Positions 32,440 through 44,200 of a stretch of 64,000 bases of DNA are shown piece after piece. The position numbers were made by a program, and so were the translations under genes. Numbering within the stretch: position 1 is the first letter of the stretch; each line of letters begins with the position of its first letter. A model generated the notes under the pieces. That model was given only the letters and a program-made list of their open reading frames with translations, did not search any database and was not told the origin of the DNA. The stretch lies in assembly GCA_963556695.1 (NCBI GenBank), contig CAUWAG010000003.1, positions 6,572,001 through 6,636,000 of the forward strand. The letters run 5' to 3'. The stretch comes from Anthostomella pinea (taxonomy: Eukaryota; Ascomycota; Sordariomycetes; Xylariales; Xylariaceae).

Positions 32440-32793
32440 ATCATCCTGACAGTTTCATTTCCAGATTTTGGAGCAGGATCTCAAGCAACTTACTGAGGCG
32501 GTGGTTCTTGAGCCAGGCGAATGATTTGGAACCTGTCTTGGCCATCTCGTCAGACATGAGAGATGAAGATACGAGACCGAGGTCAAGAGGTGATGGTGGC
32601 TGCGCTCTGCGTCTGTGGGATGGAGAAGTCAGCAGATAAGCACCCCAGCCTTGGACCCTTCTGGTGCTGAGGCCAAGTCCTTCATCTCCACGGTGGAGTA
32701 TCTTCGAGAGAGCCTCCGGAAACACACGGCCGTCCCAGGAAAGTGGCATCCGAGGCCAACCACGGCAATGGGCTCTGCCTCTTCAGAAGCCAT
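32440..32793 (-). pseudogene. polyketide-synthase-like N-terminal fragment
   Basis: ATG at 32793-32791 opens a frame MASEEAEPIAVVGLGCHFPG. EPIAVVGxGCxFPG is the standard opening of type I polyketide synthase ketosynthase domains. Immediately after it the expected ketosynthase sequence stops. In another frame the DNA reads FPEALSKILHRGDEGLG, which would suit the following PKS residues, then continues with unrelated sequence (SDEMAKTGSKSFAWLKNHRL) to a stop near 32441. No catalytic Cys-containing segment is found. I treat it as a truncated, frameshifted PKS start. The match is short (about 14 residues), so chance similarity cannot be excluded. Confidence 0.45.
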
Positions 32794-32943
32794 GCTTGAC
32801 AGTACAGCTCTGTTTCGTGATGCAATTGGCGGTCGTGGGATGCTTGGCTGTACCCGGGCCGGGTGAGTGAGGGCGCTTCGGCGAGCGAATGGAGGCATCG
32901 AGCTCCTCGTCCTTAAATGCGGTCATGTCGAGGGCCTTCTTCT

Positions 32944-34010
32944 TCAGGCGAGTTGAAGCATACTTGCGATCAGCAGCCGGTTGACATTGTCGTCATCCTT
33001 GAGGCTCTGGTCAAGGTAGAAGTCCCGGGCCATGGCCCAATCATTCTTTAGAGCAGGGCGAGCATTGGCGTGGGATCGTACACCACGGCAAATACCGAAC
33101 CAAGTCCCCACGAGAAGCTGTCTAGCCAGCAGCTGAGGCACCGAACCAAGCCCTCCGACGCAGGAGACACCGCATAGCCGAACCCGGAGCTCGGAAGCTC
33201 CTAGGCTCTCGCTCAGGCAGTCTCCCAGCTGACACAGGTTGAACGTGAGACGTGGGAGAGGAGGACGGGATGTTTGTGGGAGGGGCGGGCAAGCTCGGCG
33301 TCGACGAGCAGGTAGCCCTCGATGATGTCGAGCACGGCCTCGACGGCCTGCTCCTTGATGTCGTACGACGAGTAGTAGTCGACCTGACCCAGGATCTGGT
33401 CGAGGTTTCGCTCGAGCACCGAAGTCCCATCTCCTCTCGCGGATCCCGTGGCTAATGGCGTTGTTTGCAGTCCTTGGGTGGGTGGTTATTTTCCCACCCG
33501 TCACGCGTCTGCTCTGTCTTGGCCATCTCGTCAGAAGGCGCCAATGCAAGATTGGCCTCGTCCAATTCAAACGATGGTACCGCTGGATCCAGCAGCGGCT
33601 CGGTTCGATCGTCTGTTGCCTTCCTCCAGGTCTCGCTTTCGCTTCTCATTCAATTCGAGCTTCACTGGTGGCTGGCGCGACATGTAGACTTCTGCGGCGA
33701 GTGCCTTCATCTCCTCGATGATGAAGCGGGGTGTGAGTTGGCCGAACAATCTATCTTCGGCCAAAGGGCTCTGGTGACAAAGATACCAAGTTTCGTGAAC
33801 TCGGTAGGGATCTACTTGCTGTTAGAAATGACTTTGAGTGGTGAAAATGGACATATACAAGCGTACCTGTCCAGACTTGGAATCCATCTTCGGGAACTGG
33901 GCTGCTTCACGCTTGAGAAATGCTACGCGCTTGGCCAGCGCCGCCATTACCCATCATCTGGTTCTGCATTTGCTGCATTATGGCTGGGTTCATGTTCGCC
34001 ATGCCTGCCA
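32944..34010 (-). pseudogene. unknown gene remnants, frames broken
   Basis: Minus-strand coding-like pieces in order: about 33960-33866 (MAALAKRVAFLKREAAQFPK), 33810-33600 (IPTEFTKLGIFVTR, then in another frame FIIEEMKALAAEVYMSRQPP), 33545-33452 (SDEMAKTEQTRDGWENNHPP), 33425-33215 (SVLERNLDQILGQVDYYSSY followed by a GC-rich helix-like stretch) and 33040-32944 (DWAMARDFYLDQSLKDDDNV). Shifts between frames lack good splice sites. The SDEMAKT segment has a diverged second copy at about 32545, so part of this gene may be duplicated there. Not recognised. Confidence 0.4.
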
Positions 34011-36320
34011 TGCCTGCCATAGGGTTGTTCCCAGGGTTGGCTCCGCCTCCTCCTTGGGCCATTTGATGCTACAGTTGCTGCATTTGCATCATGGCATGGT
34101 GCTTGAAGCCGCGCCATGAACCCAGGGAAGGGCGGCGTTGCCAGCCGGACCGGGGACTGCATCGTCGGCATCGTCGGCATCGTCGGCGTCGACGGGGCCG
34201 GCACGAACGGAGAGGCGAGCGGTGGCGGCGGCAGCATCAACGGCGGCAAGCTCGTCGTTGGTGATTCCTTGAATACTGTTAGTCCCTAATGTTTCACTTC
34301 GCCATTGGATATCAGGATAGGGCTTGTGGTAGAAAGATCTATCTGAGATCTACAACCAAGCTGCCCCTTGACGATCTGATTCAGAAGTTGGTCTGCTACT
34401 TACGATGGAGATGTCTGATGCCTGCAGCCGCCTCCTGGCATCCAAACGACGTGGAAGTGGGAGCGGCCTTCCCGTTTGACCAGGTACTCAATAGCCGAGG
34501 GCCATGCTCATCAACTCTTCTGATGACAGTTGGTCACTGTCGGAAGTCTCAACAGCTGCAAGAGTGTGACAACGTCGACCACGCGACGGCAACAGTGGCA
34601 ATGCCAGCACCAAGGCCAGGAGGCGCCCTGGGGCAGATTGAGATATTGACATCTTCGGCTGTTCGTGGGTAGGTTTACCCGATGATCTGTCGATGATTGG
34701 CTCGGAGGTAAGTGAGCGACAAGGGCAGCACCAGGGGCAGCACCAGGGGCAGCGACAGCATCACCAATGGCGATAGCGTCGGCAGTGTCGACAACAGCCG
34801 GTGTGGCCTGGTCTCCCGTGGCGTGGGGTTGATTGCAAGATGGGGCAATGGGGTGTTTTGTGTTGGTATTGTGGTGTGTCTGTTGGATTAAATGTAGGAA
34901 GTGATCAGTAAGGGTGTAGGATTTGTGCTTGTTAGAAAGATGCCGTCTATTTGTAGGAGGGTTGACAAGAAAAAATCACATCTGCGGGTTGAAAGATGTA
35001 AAGAAAATGTATGTTGGGAGAATGAGAGCGGTACTTTAATTTAATTTTGTGAACACAATTCGCGGTCCAGGGTTTAAGCGAACTCACTATACCATCCACT
35101 GGAAATGGTACCTAGCACTGGCCTAAAGCATTCTTCTGAACCTGACGGAATCCAGGCATTTGCCATAACCCCATCAACCCTCAGGCCGCCGTTGGGAGGA
35201 GAGGTCCGTGCGTTAGGGGCCTCCTGAATATGTTACCGTCCCATGGCCAATCTGCTGTGACTATCTAGCCGCTTCTATTGCTATTACTACGTGTCTTTTA
35301 TTTTTGGAAGCTTCCCAGCAAGCAGCTTGCATAGATGTAGACGCAGATCACAAAGCAGATACAGGCCTGAACAAGGACAGAGGCACAATGTTACTGAAGG
35401 TAACGATGGAGTTGGCCGACAGGCCGACATATCACTGGTAAATAGAACCCAAGTAGATGATTCTAATTATATACACGTAGGAGTGAGGGTAAGAGGAGAG
35501 TCTTTGTAAGTCCTAGGACACAGGATTATGTGTTCGTCTCCTACTTTCAAGCTCACCACAGAGCACCAAGTAAGCCATGAACAACGTGTGGTCTAGTGAA
35601 GGACCATTATTGGTTGCCATCAAACCTAATGTGCATGATTTTGAAGACAAAACGTGTAAGAGAGCAGAACTAGTTTTCTCAATCTGCATCCGTCACCTAC
35701 GGGTTGCTGTGGTTGTTGTTGCTGTCCTGTCGCTTGGGTGTTCTTGAACTGGAGCCAGTCCTATCGGCGGCCTCAGCCACACATTCTCTAAGAATCAGAG
35801 CCAACAGCAGCATCCTAGCCATCATCTGATCAGAACTGGCATCTACAACTGGGCTCCATACTGCCCATCTGACCAAGAACTCCCTTTCGCCCACACGGTC
35901 TTGGCCTGGAACAGCTTCCTGCTCGGCGCCTCAGTAACGCAGTTGCCAGTCTCTCTACCTCAAACTGACCATTGGACCAACAGCCCCTTCACTAACACAT
36001 TCTTGGCCTCTAGCAAATCTCTTGCCGGCGAGTCACACAGAAAAATCGTGTACTGGATCTCCTTGGGAGCTTCGTTGGTATGTATATGTCACCTTACTGG
36101 GGAGCCCAGTACAATTTCACTTGTGCAAGTCTAGTCATCATCTTCCAAGAAGGCCCAAGGAGTACCCCTTTCTATGTTGCTACAGATCCTATGTTTTCCT
36201 CGGCGTCGACCCATCACACAAGCTACTAACACATACTAATAGGATCTGCACGCCTTCCTTTCTCGAATATACCCGGCCGACAACCCCCTTTACCCCTGAC
36301 TGCAATACCACCCGACAACA
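34011..36320. other. gene-poor stretch; no gene recognised
   Basis: Only short ORFs. Small GGGCAGCACCA-type repeats occur at about 34722-34760. The tract from about 34860 is more AT-rich than its surroundings. C-rich leader-like sequence precedes the next gene. Confidence 0.45.
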
Positions 36321-37168
36321 ATGGCTGGTGAATACCAGGAACCTGAAGGCCCGGTTGACTTCAGCGCCTTGCACGGCTTACTTGGGCAGGTGCTAGAGGC
36401 GCATAGCTATCCGTACACCGCGATCCAGATGGGTACGTCCCCAGATCACACGGAAGACAAGATCATGCTGCGTATCCAAGCCATCTGCGACTACCACAAC
36501 GCGTGTGTCAAGGGCAGAGGCAATTCATGGTTGAAGGACTATGCGACACACCAACCCGACATGAACCGATTCAGAGAGGCTTGCGTTGTCTTGCTGCAGG
36601 CCAGAGAGAAGCTAATTAACATCCGACTCCGACGAGTTGCCCGCGCGCTGTTCGAGCAGAACCATCGCGCAGCCGGGGGGTCAGGATACAGACCTCCCAC
36701 CACGACCCAACTCCCGGAAGAACACGAAGACCGGAGTCTTCGTTTCGTCCTCCGGTTTGCAGGCAAAATCGATCCGAATCTCGAGCAGTATGAGAAAACG
36801 CCTCCTTTCAGCCTTCTGGGGAACTGAGACAGAGCTCAATGTCCATACCGGTTCGACCAGGGCTCAGCCTCAAGGAATCCTAATGCCCAAGGACTTCTAC
36901 CACTCCATTGAGCGGAAGCTAGGCCTGGTAGGTGAATGTCTTCCTATCGCGACGTCTTTACAAGCATGCTCCTATTAGTCTTGTACCCTGTTTGCTGGCT
37001 GGGAGATCTACTGCCCTGCAAGTCCACCTTCTCATAACTAACTTACTGACAACCACTCAGGCGGGATACAGGATGGGCATGAACCCAGAGGCGCTCGACA
37101 AGCTCTTCCCGCTACCTCCCGACATCCGGCAGCCCGGACGAGGCAGCGTTGGAGGTACTTCAAGATAG
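36321..37168 (+). pseudogene. unknown fungal protein gene with a probable one-base frameshift
   Basis: ATG 36321 (context ACAACAATGG) opens a 168-codon frame with coding-like sequence (MAGEYQEPEGPVDFSALHGL; an amphipathic middle) that stops at 36825-36827. Directly after this the next frame continues plausibly (TETELNVHTGSTRAQPQGIL, MPKDFYHSIERKLGL), followed by a 133-nt intron (36928-37060, donor GTAGGT, branch CTGAC, acceptor CAG) and a last exon 37061-37168 (AGYRMGMNPEALDKLFPLPP). Removing one G from the GGGG run at about 36816-36819 joins the two frames, so either the gene is inactivated, the base is a sequencing error, or the short form is real. No domain recognised. Confidence 0.5.
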
Positions 37169-38043
37169 CCCCTTCGTCCACTTGTCACAGTCTCACAGAC
37201 ACGTAAGACGGTACGACCAACAGATCGGCCAACAGTACCGTGCAAACTTGCGCGCTCATCCCCAAGGCCCCTACTACAGGCGTGATCTTGTATGCTTGCG
37301 CTTCAAGAGCGACCCTACCACGATGGTCCGATCCGATTACCTGCCCGACCTCGACCGACGACCAGCCTACCCAGCACGCATTCCCAACCTGCGCGTCGTA
37401 AAAACCTCAATATCACACATCTGGCATTCACTCAAGTCCGGGCATCATGTTGAACATTGCAGTATTCACCTTGCGCGGCTTCCTCGTGGGAAACATTTGG
37501 TAGTCCGGAGACAGGAGGCTGTTGGAAGAAGCATGTTGCGCGTGGCGGAATGGGCTGTTCATCTGACAGACAAGACATCAATGATTCGTGTGGGGATTTC
37601 CTCAAGGCACATCTCGAGGATGTCCGAGACACGAAAGGAAAATGATCGGATGCCCAAGGTCGAAGATGGAGGCTCCTTCTGGTTTGTGTGCCGTGCGATG
37701 GTCAATCCAAGACTTTAGTTACCAAAGATGATGAGACTCGCTTTTGCTAGGTTTTGATACAAGACTCTCGCAGCCTTTCGCAGATCAATACACAACGTCT
37801 TATACATGATGTGGTGTTGTAGTGGTGTTGAGGTTGAACTGGCAGCAACGATAGTACCTAATCCAATGTGCATGCTGTGTTAATATGCTGGTGATGGCGA
37901 TTACATCATCGCTCGCAACCCTTCACGTCATGCGTGCCTCAACCACATGAGCCACCCAACCCCAAGTCAAGAACAACAACAACTCCCAGAAGATCTACAA
38001 CATTTGCATCAGAATCCAGGCCTCATAGGTGGCCGCATGCAAG

Positions 38044-39096
38044 ATGAGTCCAATGCGCCATCTTCACCTGGACCCGTCAAAGAGGCAGCCTCTACTCAAA
38101 GACCAAGAAAGCCCTAATGAGGCGCCCAAGTCGGTACCAGTCAGCAAGGTATTCACCCACCCAAAGGGCTCCAGTAATGACGAAGACGCGAGTATCTACT
38201 TCATCGGCACGGCTACCACGGTGATCGAATGGGAGGGCATACGCATCCTTACTGACCCTAATTTTTTACACGCTGGAGACCATGTCCACCTCGGCCCTGG
38301 AGTCACAGCCCAGCGTAAGACCAATCCGGCCGTCGACCTCCACGAGCTGCCTTCGCTGGACTGCATCCTGCTCTCGCATTACCACGAAGACCACTTTGAT
38401 CAGTTGGTGGAGAAGTCTCTCAACCGGGAATTCAACATCATCAGCACGCCACATGCGAAGGACTGCCTCACCACCAAGGCCGAGCCATTCAAGGCCGTCC
38501 GTGATCTGGACTTCTTCGACAGCATGATGCTGCACGTCGACGGCGGAGGCCACACCAACGCAGGCGGGTATGGGAAGGTGCGCGTCATCAAGGTCACAGG
38601 CACGCCCGGGAAGCACGTGCCGCCGGGTCCTCTCTCCATAGCCAACGACCTACTCCACGCCGTGCCGCCGACCAATGGATGGCTCCTGGAGCTCGGCCAC
38701 AGCTACAAGGCGCCGACGGGCGGCGACCCGGAGTCGATCGAGACGGGCTACCGGATCTACATCTCGGGCGACACGCTCCTTGTCGACGAGCTGAAGGAGA
38801 TCCCGCAGCGGCTGGGCAGAGAAAATATCGACCTGATGCTGGTGCACCTGGGCGGGACGACGATCCTGGGCCGTTCGATGCCGCTGCTGATGGTGACGAT
38901 GGACGCCGAGCAGGGCCTGAAGCTGATGCAGCTCATGGATCCCGACGTGACGATCCCGATCCACTTCGATGACTATGATGCCTTCCTGTCGCCGCTGAGT
39001 GACTTCAAGAAGAAGGTCGATGAGGGAGGGTGGAAGGAGCGGGTGGTTTACCTTGACCGCGGCGAGCAGTACCGCTTCAAAGTTCGGGGCAAGTAA
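38044..39096 (+). CDS. metallo-beta-lactamase-fold hydrolase
   Basis: Predicted 350-residue cytosolic metallohydrolase of the type related to UlaG or NAPE-PLD-like lactonases and phosphodiesterases; substrate unknown. The core opens with YFIGTATTVIEWEGIRILTD. The metal motif HYHEDH is at about residues 112-117, followed by a GxPGKHVPPG loop, YISGDTLL (metal-bridging Asp) and IPIHFDDYDAF (final His). ATG 38044 is the first in this frame; the frame is open a little further upstream without an ATG. In another frame, ATG 37949 opens 56 codons (MSHPTPSQEQQQLPEDLQHL) ending just where the hydrolase frame becomes convincing. It may be the true N-terminus joined by an unseen intron or an indel. The fold is secure and the start is not. 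Confidence 0.85.
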   Translation: MSPMRHLHLDPSKRQPLLKDQESPNEAPKSVPVSKVFTHPKGSSNDEDASIYFIGTATTVIEWEGIRILTDPNFLHAGDHVHLGPGVTAQRKTNPAVDLHELPSLDCILLSHYHEDHFDQLVEKSLNREFNIISTPHAKDCLTTKAEPFKAVRDLDFFDSMMLHVDGGGHTNAGGYGKVRVIKVTGTPGKHVPPGPLSIANDLLHAVPPTNGWLLELGHSYKAPTGGDPESIETGYRIYISGDTLLVDELKEIPQRLGRENIDLMLVHLGGTTILGRSMPLLMVTMDAEQGLKLMQLMDPDVTIPIHFDDYDAFLSPLSDFKKKVDEGGWKERVVYLDRGEQYRFKVRGK

Positions 39097-40214
39097 GCGG
39101 GGAGAAAACGCGAAGCCTGAACTAGGCTACAAGCCAACCTCAGCAGGTTTAGCAGGGGCTCCTTCATCTTTTCAAGTTGGTGCATCATGTCCGACAACTC
39201 GAGTGGTAGTATGAATGTATTTGCGTTTGATGCTTTCGCATAGCCAGAGGTTGTTGTGCTCGCTGGTTTCACAATGCATCAAATCAATAGGTAGTGCTGA
39301 CTGACCATGGACCAAGCCACACTACAAATGTGGCACATGTTTTGTGCCATACGACGCTGCTTAGTGGCGCAAATCATTGATAAGCGGCTAAACGTGTAGC
39401 AGCCTAAAGGAGTTGCATTGAACAGTAAGTACGCAAGTACGCATTGAGCTGACGATATACCAATGCTTCTTCAGAGGCCAATGTTGGTCCGAGAAGCAAC
39501 CATAAAAGCTCTTGGCAGATTGTAATGTCCCCACCCCGGGTCTTGAAATATAAACGTAGAAGCGCACGGATCTATCGGGGAGTAGGGGAGGCGATTAACC
39601 GAGCCATCTTCAGCTAGGAATTTGCCACGCTAGAAAAAGAGTCTGTGCTTCATACCTTACGCGTAACATCATGAAATATAACCAATTAGAAGCTGTTAAA
39701 CCGTAAATGTGGGTCGATAAAGGAACCTGCATACAACCGCGCTTGCCCGTTTTAATTAGATAAACGAAAGTAAATTTGCTGCTAAAAAATACATATGTGC
39801 CTGTTTATCCCCTCATACCAATAATTGACCCGACACCCCAATCCTCTCGTTCTCCTGGTATTACTGCCGACGATACTGCGAGCGATAGTCCGGCGCATAC
39901 TACTTGACATCTTGAAAGGTTGCTTCAAGGCCTCGTGAGATACCTTCAATCCCTTGTTGCTCTGGAGCCAGGTTGACTAGGCCACGGCATCTCCTTGGTG
40001 GCAAGCACTTCTTAGGAAATATTCCTGGGACTACCTATCTAGTAGTGGCTGGCGCGTTGCCTTCTCACAGCTTTTACAGAAGCTGAAGCTCCAACTCAAA
40101 ACGCCTGCATTCTGGCAATTTGATCTCATGTAGGTACCTGGATCTCACCCTGGCGCGTGCCCACTTACATCGAAACGCGCTCACGCTTACTCGAGTTCAA
40201 GGCAAACAACGCAC
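39097..40214. other. intergenic, about 1.1 kb; no gene recognised
   Basis: AT-richer than average, with stops in all frames; likely terminator of the hydrolase gene and promoter of the zinc-finger gene. Confidence 0.45.
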
Positions 40215-42884
40215 ATGGAAGTCACGATGGATATCCCCCCAGCATCTGCGGCACAGGATATCTCTCAAAGTACGGCGCCAGTGCCAGCGCCAACATCAGC
40301 AATAGCAGCACCATCGCCGGCGTCGAATGCAGCGCATGATGCATCACACCCTCCCTCCCCTGAACGCAGCACCAATACGCCCATCGCTGAAGCACCCCAA
40401 AACGCCACAGGTGATGCTGCCAGCACTGCGGTCGTCACCAACACCACCAATGGCGTCAATGGCATCAGCACGAACGCTGTCATTGGAAGTCACGATGCTG
40501 TATCTACACCCTTGCCTCCGTCCGTGCCCACGACAGCACCAGCGCCACCTGCTCCAATGTCAAGCATGTTGCCTTTAACCCCGTCATCAAACCATCAGCA
40601 ACCTATCATCCCTCCCGCCAGACCTCCTATCCAGCGACAGACCAGTGAAGCTCAAAAAGGCTTCGCGTCGCCAAAGGCAAACCACCACCAACAGGTTCCC
40701 AAGTTCAACGAGGACATATCACAACTGAGTTTTGGCGTAGCTCAAGCCAGTCCTCAGGCTGTGAGGAGGGTGGTACGAGACAACTGGGAAAAGGCCCTGC
40801 TTGGCTCCGAGTTTCATCATGCGTTCCTAGTGAGTACTCTCCGTCTCTCGCACCCTCTCATCTTTCCCTTCATTTCTCCTAGATCATGACGCTCCTTCCT
40901 GTTCGCTGTCCGAGTAGATGAGTGTGACCCGGTCGACACTGGCGTGACACTGGCGTGACACTGTCTTCATCAGTACTTCTCATATCATTGCACCCGAGCT
41001 CGAGAAATATTGCCCTTGTGTCCTCTTGCACCTGTAGGACCTTCCTTCAATCCACTCATGGCATCCTGTTCTTGTGTCTAGTGAGTTATGAACTGACTCG
41101 GTCGTAGTTGAACGCCGTGATACACCATGCCAATGGAGTGGTCATTCGCAGAGCCATCAAAGACTTCGGTGAGAAGATGATAACAGAAGCCAAGCACGAA
41201 GTTATCTCACATTACACCCCCAAGGACTTGGATGCAGTTAGAAACTTAATCCTCGAGAGATGCAGTGATCGCTTCCTTGACCAAGCACTTGAGAAGAGGC
41301 TAAAGACAATTGACGCACGGTCGTTGATTAATGCTCTTGCGCGAGCAGAGCGTCTCGGCTATGAGAACAGCGATGTTCTTGATGATCAGAAGGAGAAGGT
41401 TGTTCATGTTGCGGCTCCGTCTGCGGCTCCGTCTGCCTTCACACCCGTGAACCCTAGTCCACGACCAATTCAACACCCACAGCATCAACAGCAACCTCCC
41501 CAACTGCCACCTCAGCAACCACCTCCGCAATATCGACAAGTGCCTCAAAACCTCCCACCTGTACGCACCGCAGCTCCCGTTGCGCCTGTACGCGCCGCGG
41601 CTCCCGTTGCGGAGCTTCAATGCCGACTGTGCTGGAAGAAGTTCAATGCAACGGCTCCTTACGAATACGTAAGTTTCATATCTACCTGGCAGCGCTTTTG
41701 GTGCTAACATAATATCAGCATGTCCAAAAGCAGATTTGCACGAAAGAGGCCCCTAATGGAAATGAATTTCCGTTCACATGTGAGCACTGTGGCTCGGGCT
41801 TCATCACCAAGATTGGCAAACAATACGTAAGTGTTTTGCTTCGCCCAGTGTCCTGGGAAGCTGCTGACCGTCGTAGCATATTGCCAACGCTGTATGTGGG
41901 GACCACAAGACAGCGCCCGCAACGCCCAGGGCTCCCGTAGCCAGTAGCTCCCCTATGGCCGGTCCACCTGGGTACAGCACTCCTGCTCAGCCTCCTGCTC
42001 AGCCGTATCCGTCTACCCAGTCATATTACCCCAGCAGCCAGCAACTGCCGGCATCGTCTCCGCGCGTCGGGACACCAAGTCAGCCGAGTCGTCTACCAAC
42101 ATCAATTCAGGCATCAGGTGGTGATGACCCATATAGTCATCTTACTCCTTTGAAGAGGGCAGAACTAAATGAGGCTCTACGCGAGGCCGAGGTCAACTAT
42201 GCTCCACGATTCAGGGAGGCGGAACTGATACAAGATCCCATTGAGCGGAAGGTGAAACTTGACGGTATTCAGAACAGCTTCAGCACGAAGCAGAGCATCA
42301 TCCGTAAAAAGTATGGAGTGCGTCTTCGGCAGCGGCGGACCAAAGAAGAGATCGAGCAGGAGCGTGTACGCATGGGGACCCTGAAGCACGGTGCCCCGAC
42401 CACAAGCTACGGTCACGACACGCCAAGCGCGAAGAGGCAGAGAGTTGGTAGCGTCGGTTATCAGACACCGCAGCCCGTCCCGGTCAGCAGTGTACCCGAG
42501 CCGAGCAACCATCACTCTGTTTCCGACATGAACAACTCCGGGCTGGGCGGGTCGAGCGCGACAGTCGCCACGACTGACCCAACTGCTTCTATGTCGTCGG
42601 CAAAGCAGACTCCGATTTACCCACCTCAGAATAGCCTTTCGTCATTGCAGAGACAGGGATACCGGGTGTCATCGCATGTCGGGGGTCAGACGCCCACCAA
42701 TGGTTCGGCCCCAGAGTCATTGCAGCGGCCCTCTAACTTGGAGAGAAGTGGCTCTGCGTCGGCACCAGTCGTACTCGACGATGATGATTCCTCCGGTTCA
42801 GACACGGATACCGATGGCGATATTCCTGCAACTATACCGCCTCAGAAGCCTAGTGGCACCCCGCAGACGGGCACCCCTGCATGA
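40215..42884 (+). CDS. nuclear-type protein with two tandem CX2C-X12-HX5C zinc fingers
   Basis: Predicted 763-residue protein in four exons: 40215-40829, 41108-41668, 41719-41826 and 41877-42884 (introns 278, 50 and 50 nt). In order: a Pro/Ala/Ser/Thr-rich head; a helical region (from LNAVIHHANGVVIRRAIKDF, about 206-300); a Pro/Gln-rich linker; two zinc fingers with identical spacing, Cys377-X2-Cys380-X12-His393-X5-Cys399 and Cys413-X2-Cys416-X12-His429-X5-Cys435; then a charged helix (KRAELNEALREAEVNYAPRF) and a basic patch (KKYGVRLRQRRTKEE); and a Ser/Pro-rich acidic tail (VVLDDDDSSGSDTDTD). This layout suggests a chromatin or transcription co-factor, by inference. Introns 2 and 3 both fall in phase 0 between Tyr and the zinc-binding His. 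All splice signals are canonical. Confidence 0.85.
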
Positions 42885-44200
42885 ACAGACACCTCGCTGT
42901 CACCATGGTTCTTCTGATTGGGGTGGTTCTGGGAGTCGAAAGCGGCAGCTATCTTGTTGGCCTAGTGGGCAGGGGACAAGGTGCTCTGTCGTGGAAGTGA
43001 TGGCTACAGGTCCTGCATCCAGCCATTACTACTGCAAGGGATGCCTACGGTTGCCGCTGGCCTCAAATTTCGATGCAGTTCTTGGACCGAAGGCCACACA
43101 CACTTGTAGAGACTGGTGTGACTCACTGCACATGTGTACGATTTCACGGCTGAACGATAAGTTTCGGGCGTTTTCGCGATGGATTTTGATACTCGGCACA
43201 CCGCTTTACTTCCTATCGAGTGAGAGCTCTGGCGGTGCGTTCTTGACATTGCGCTGGTGGGAAAACATGGTGGTCAGTGAGTGATCAGGGGTTTGGGCGG
43301 GACGGTTTTCCCAGTCATCACGTATTCCCCAGGCGAGGTTATGATGGGTCGCTTGGTGGCCAACATATGGAAGTGTATGTGTAGTAGTAGTAGTAGGATG
43401 TGTAATGAGTAGAACGCGCGAGTATTTTGCGATGCTTTGAGCAGTACAATTTCAACGTTGATTCCAAGTCAAACAAGCTTGGTCGATTACCAATCGACTT
43501 GCAAATTGAGTTGTGGTGAGTCAATGTTGCTTGCATGTGCATGAAAATGTACATCTCATTCCTGTGCTGTGATTATGGGAATACTGGCACCTCCACATGC
43601 CATCTCTCACCCTGTCTGTCTCCTGGTCTCTGTCTCTCCCTAATGTGAAAATCAAAGTAAAAAGCAAGCTCCTCTACTCCAAGCTCAAGAAAACCGCAGA
43701 AAAGGTATCGTAATCAAACAGCAACAACAGAAGCCATCATGCAGAAAACCAGGTTCTATCTTCCTGGTTGAGTATAAAGAAAAAGTATTGCGAATGCTTC
43801 TTCTCGTGCTCCCATCTTTCTCTTCATCCAGCCGTCATTCCAGGGATGCATGCCTTGCCATTCCGGCCTATCCTATTCGGTCGCCCAGTGGCGAGTGATA
43901 TCTGTCAACGGCGGGTACTTCAATATTGTCTCCGCAGCTTCAAGCCTAGTAGAGGAGTCTGTCATATCGTGGTCTGGGAATAGGGGCGTGTATATATAGT
44001 TGGAGTCGAAATTGTAAGGTGGCCACCGTCAGCCAACACGGTCCACCTTCAGTGTCGGGTATCGTGATGTAACAAGCTCCCTTTCGGCTGCATGCGCGAG
44101 CGAAACTCAATCAAGTCGGTCTCGAGAAGTTAGCCACGCAGTCCCGGCCGAACGAGGGAACAGGGCTCGTCGTCTTCCTAGGTACGCCAAGGAAAGAGAC
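42885..44200. other. intergenic between convergent genes; no gene recognised
   Basis: 3' regions of two convergent genes. A short AGT microsatellite lies at 43383-43396. An ORF at 42676-43284 overlaps the zinc-finger gene in another frame and is a shadow. Confidence 0.4.
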
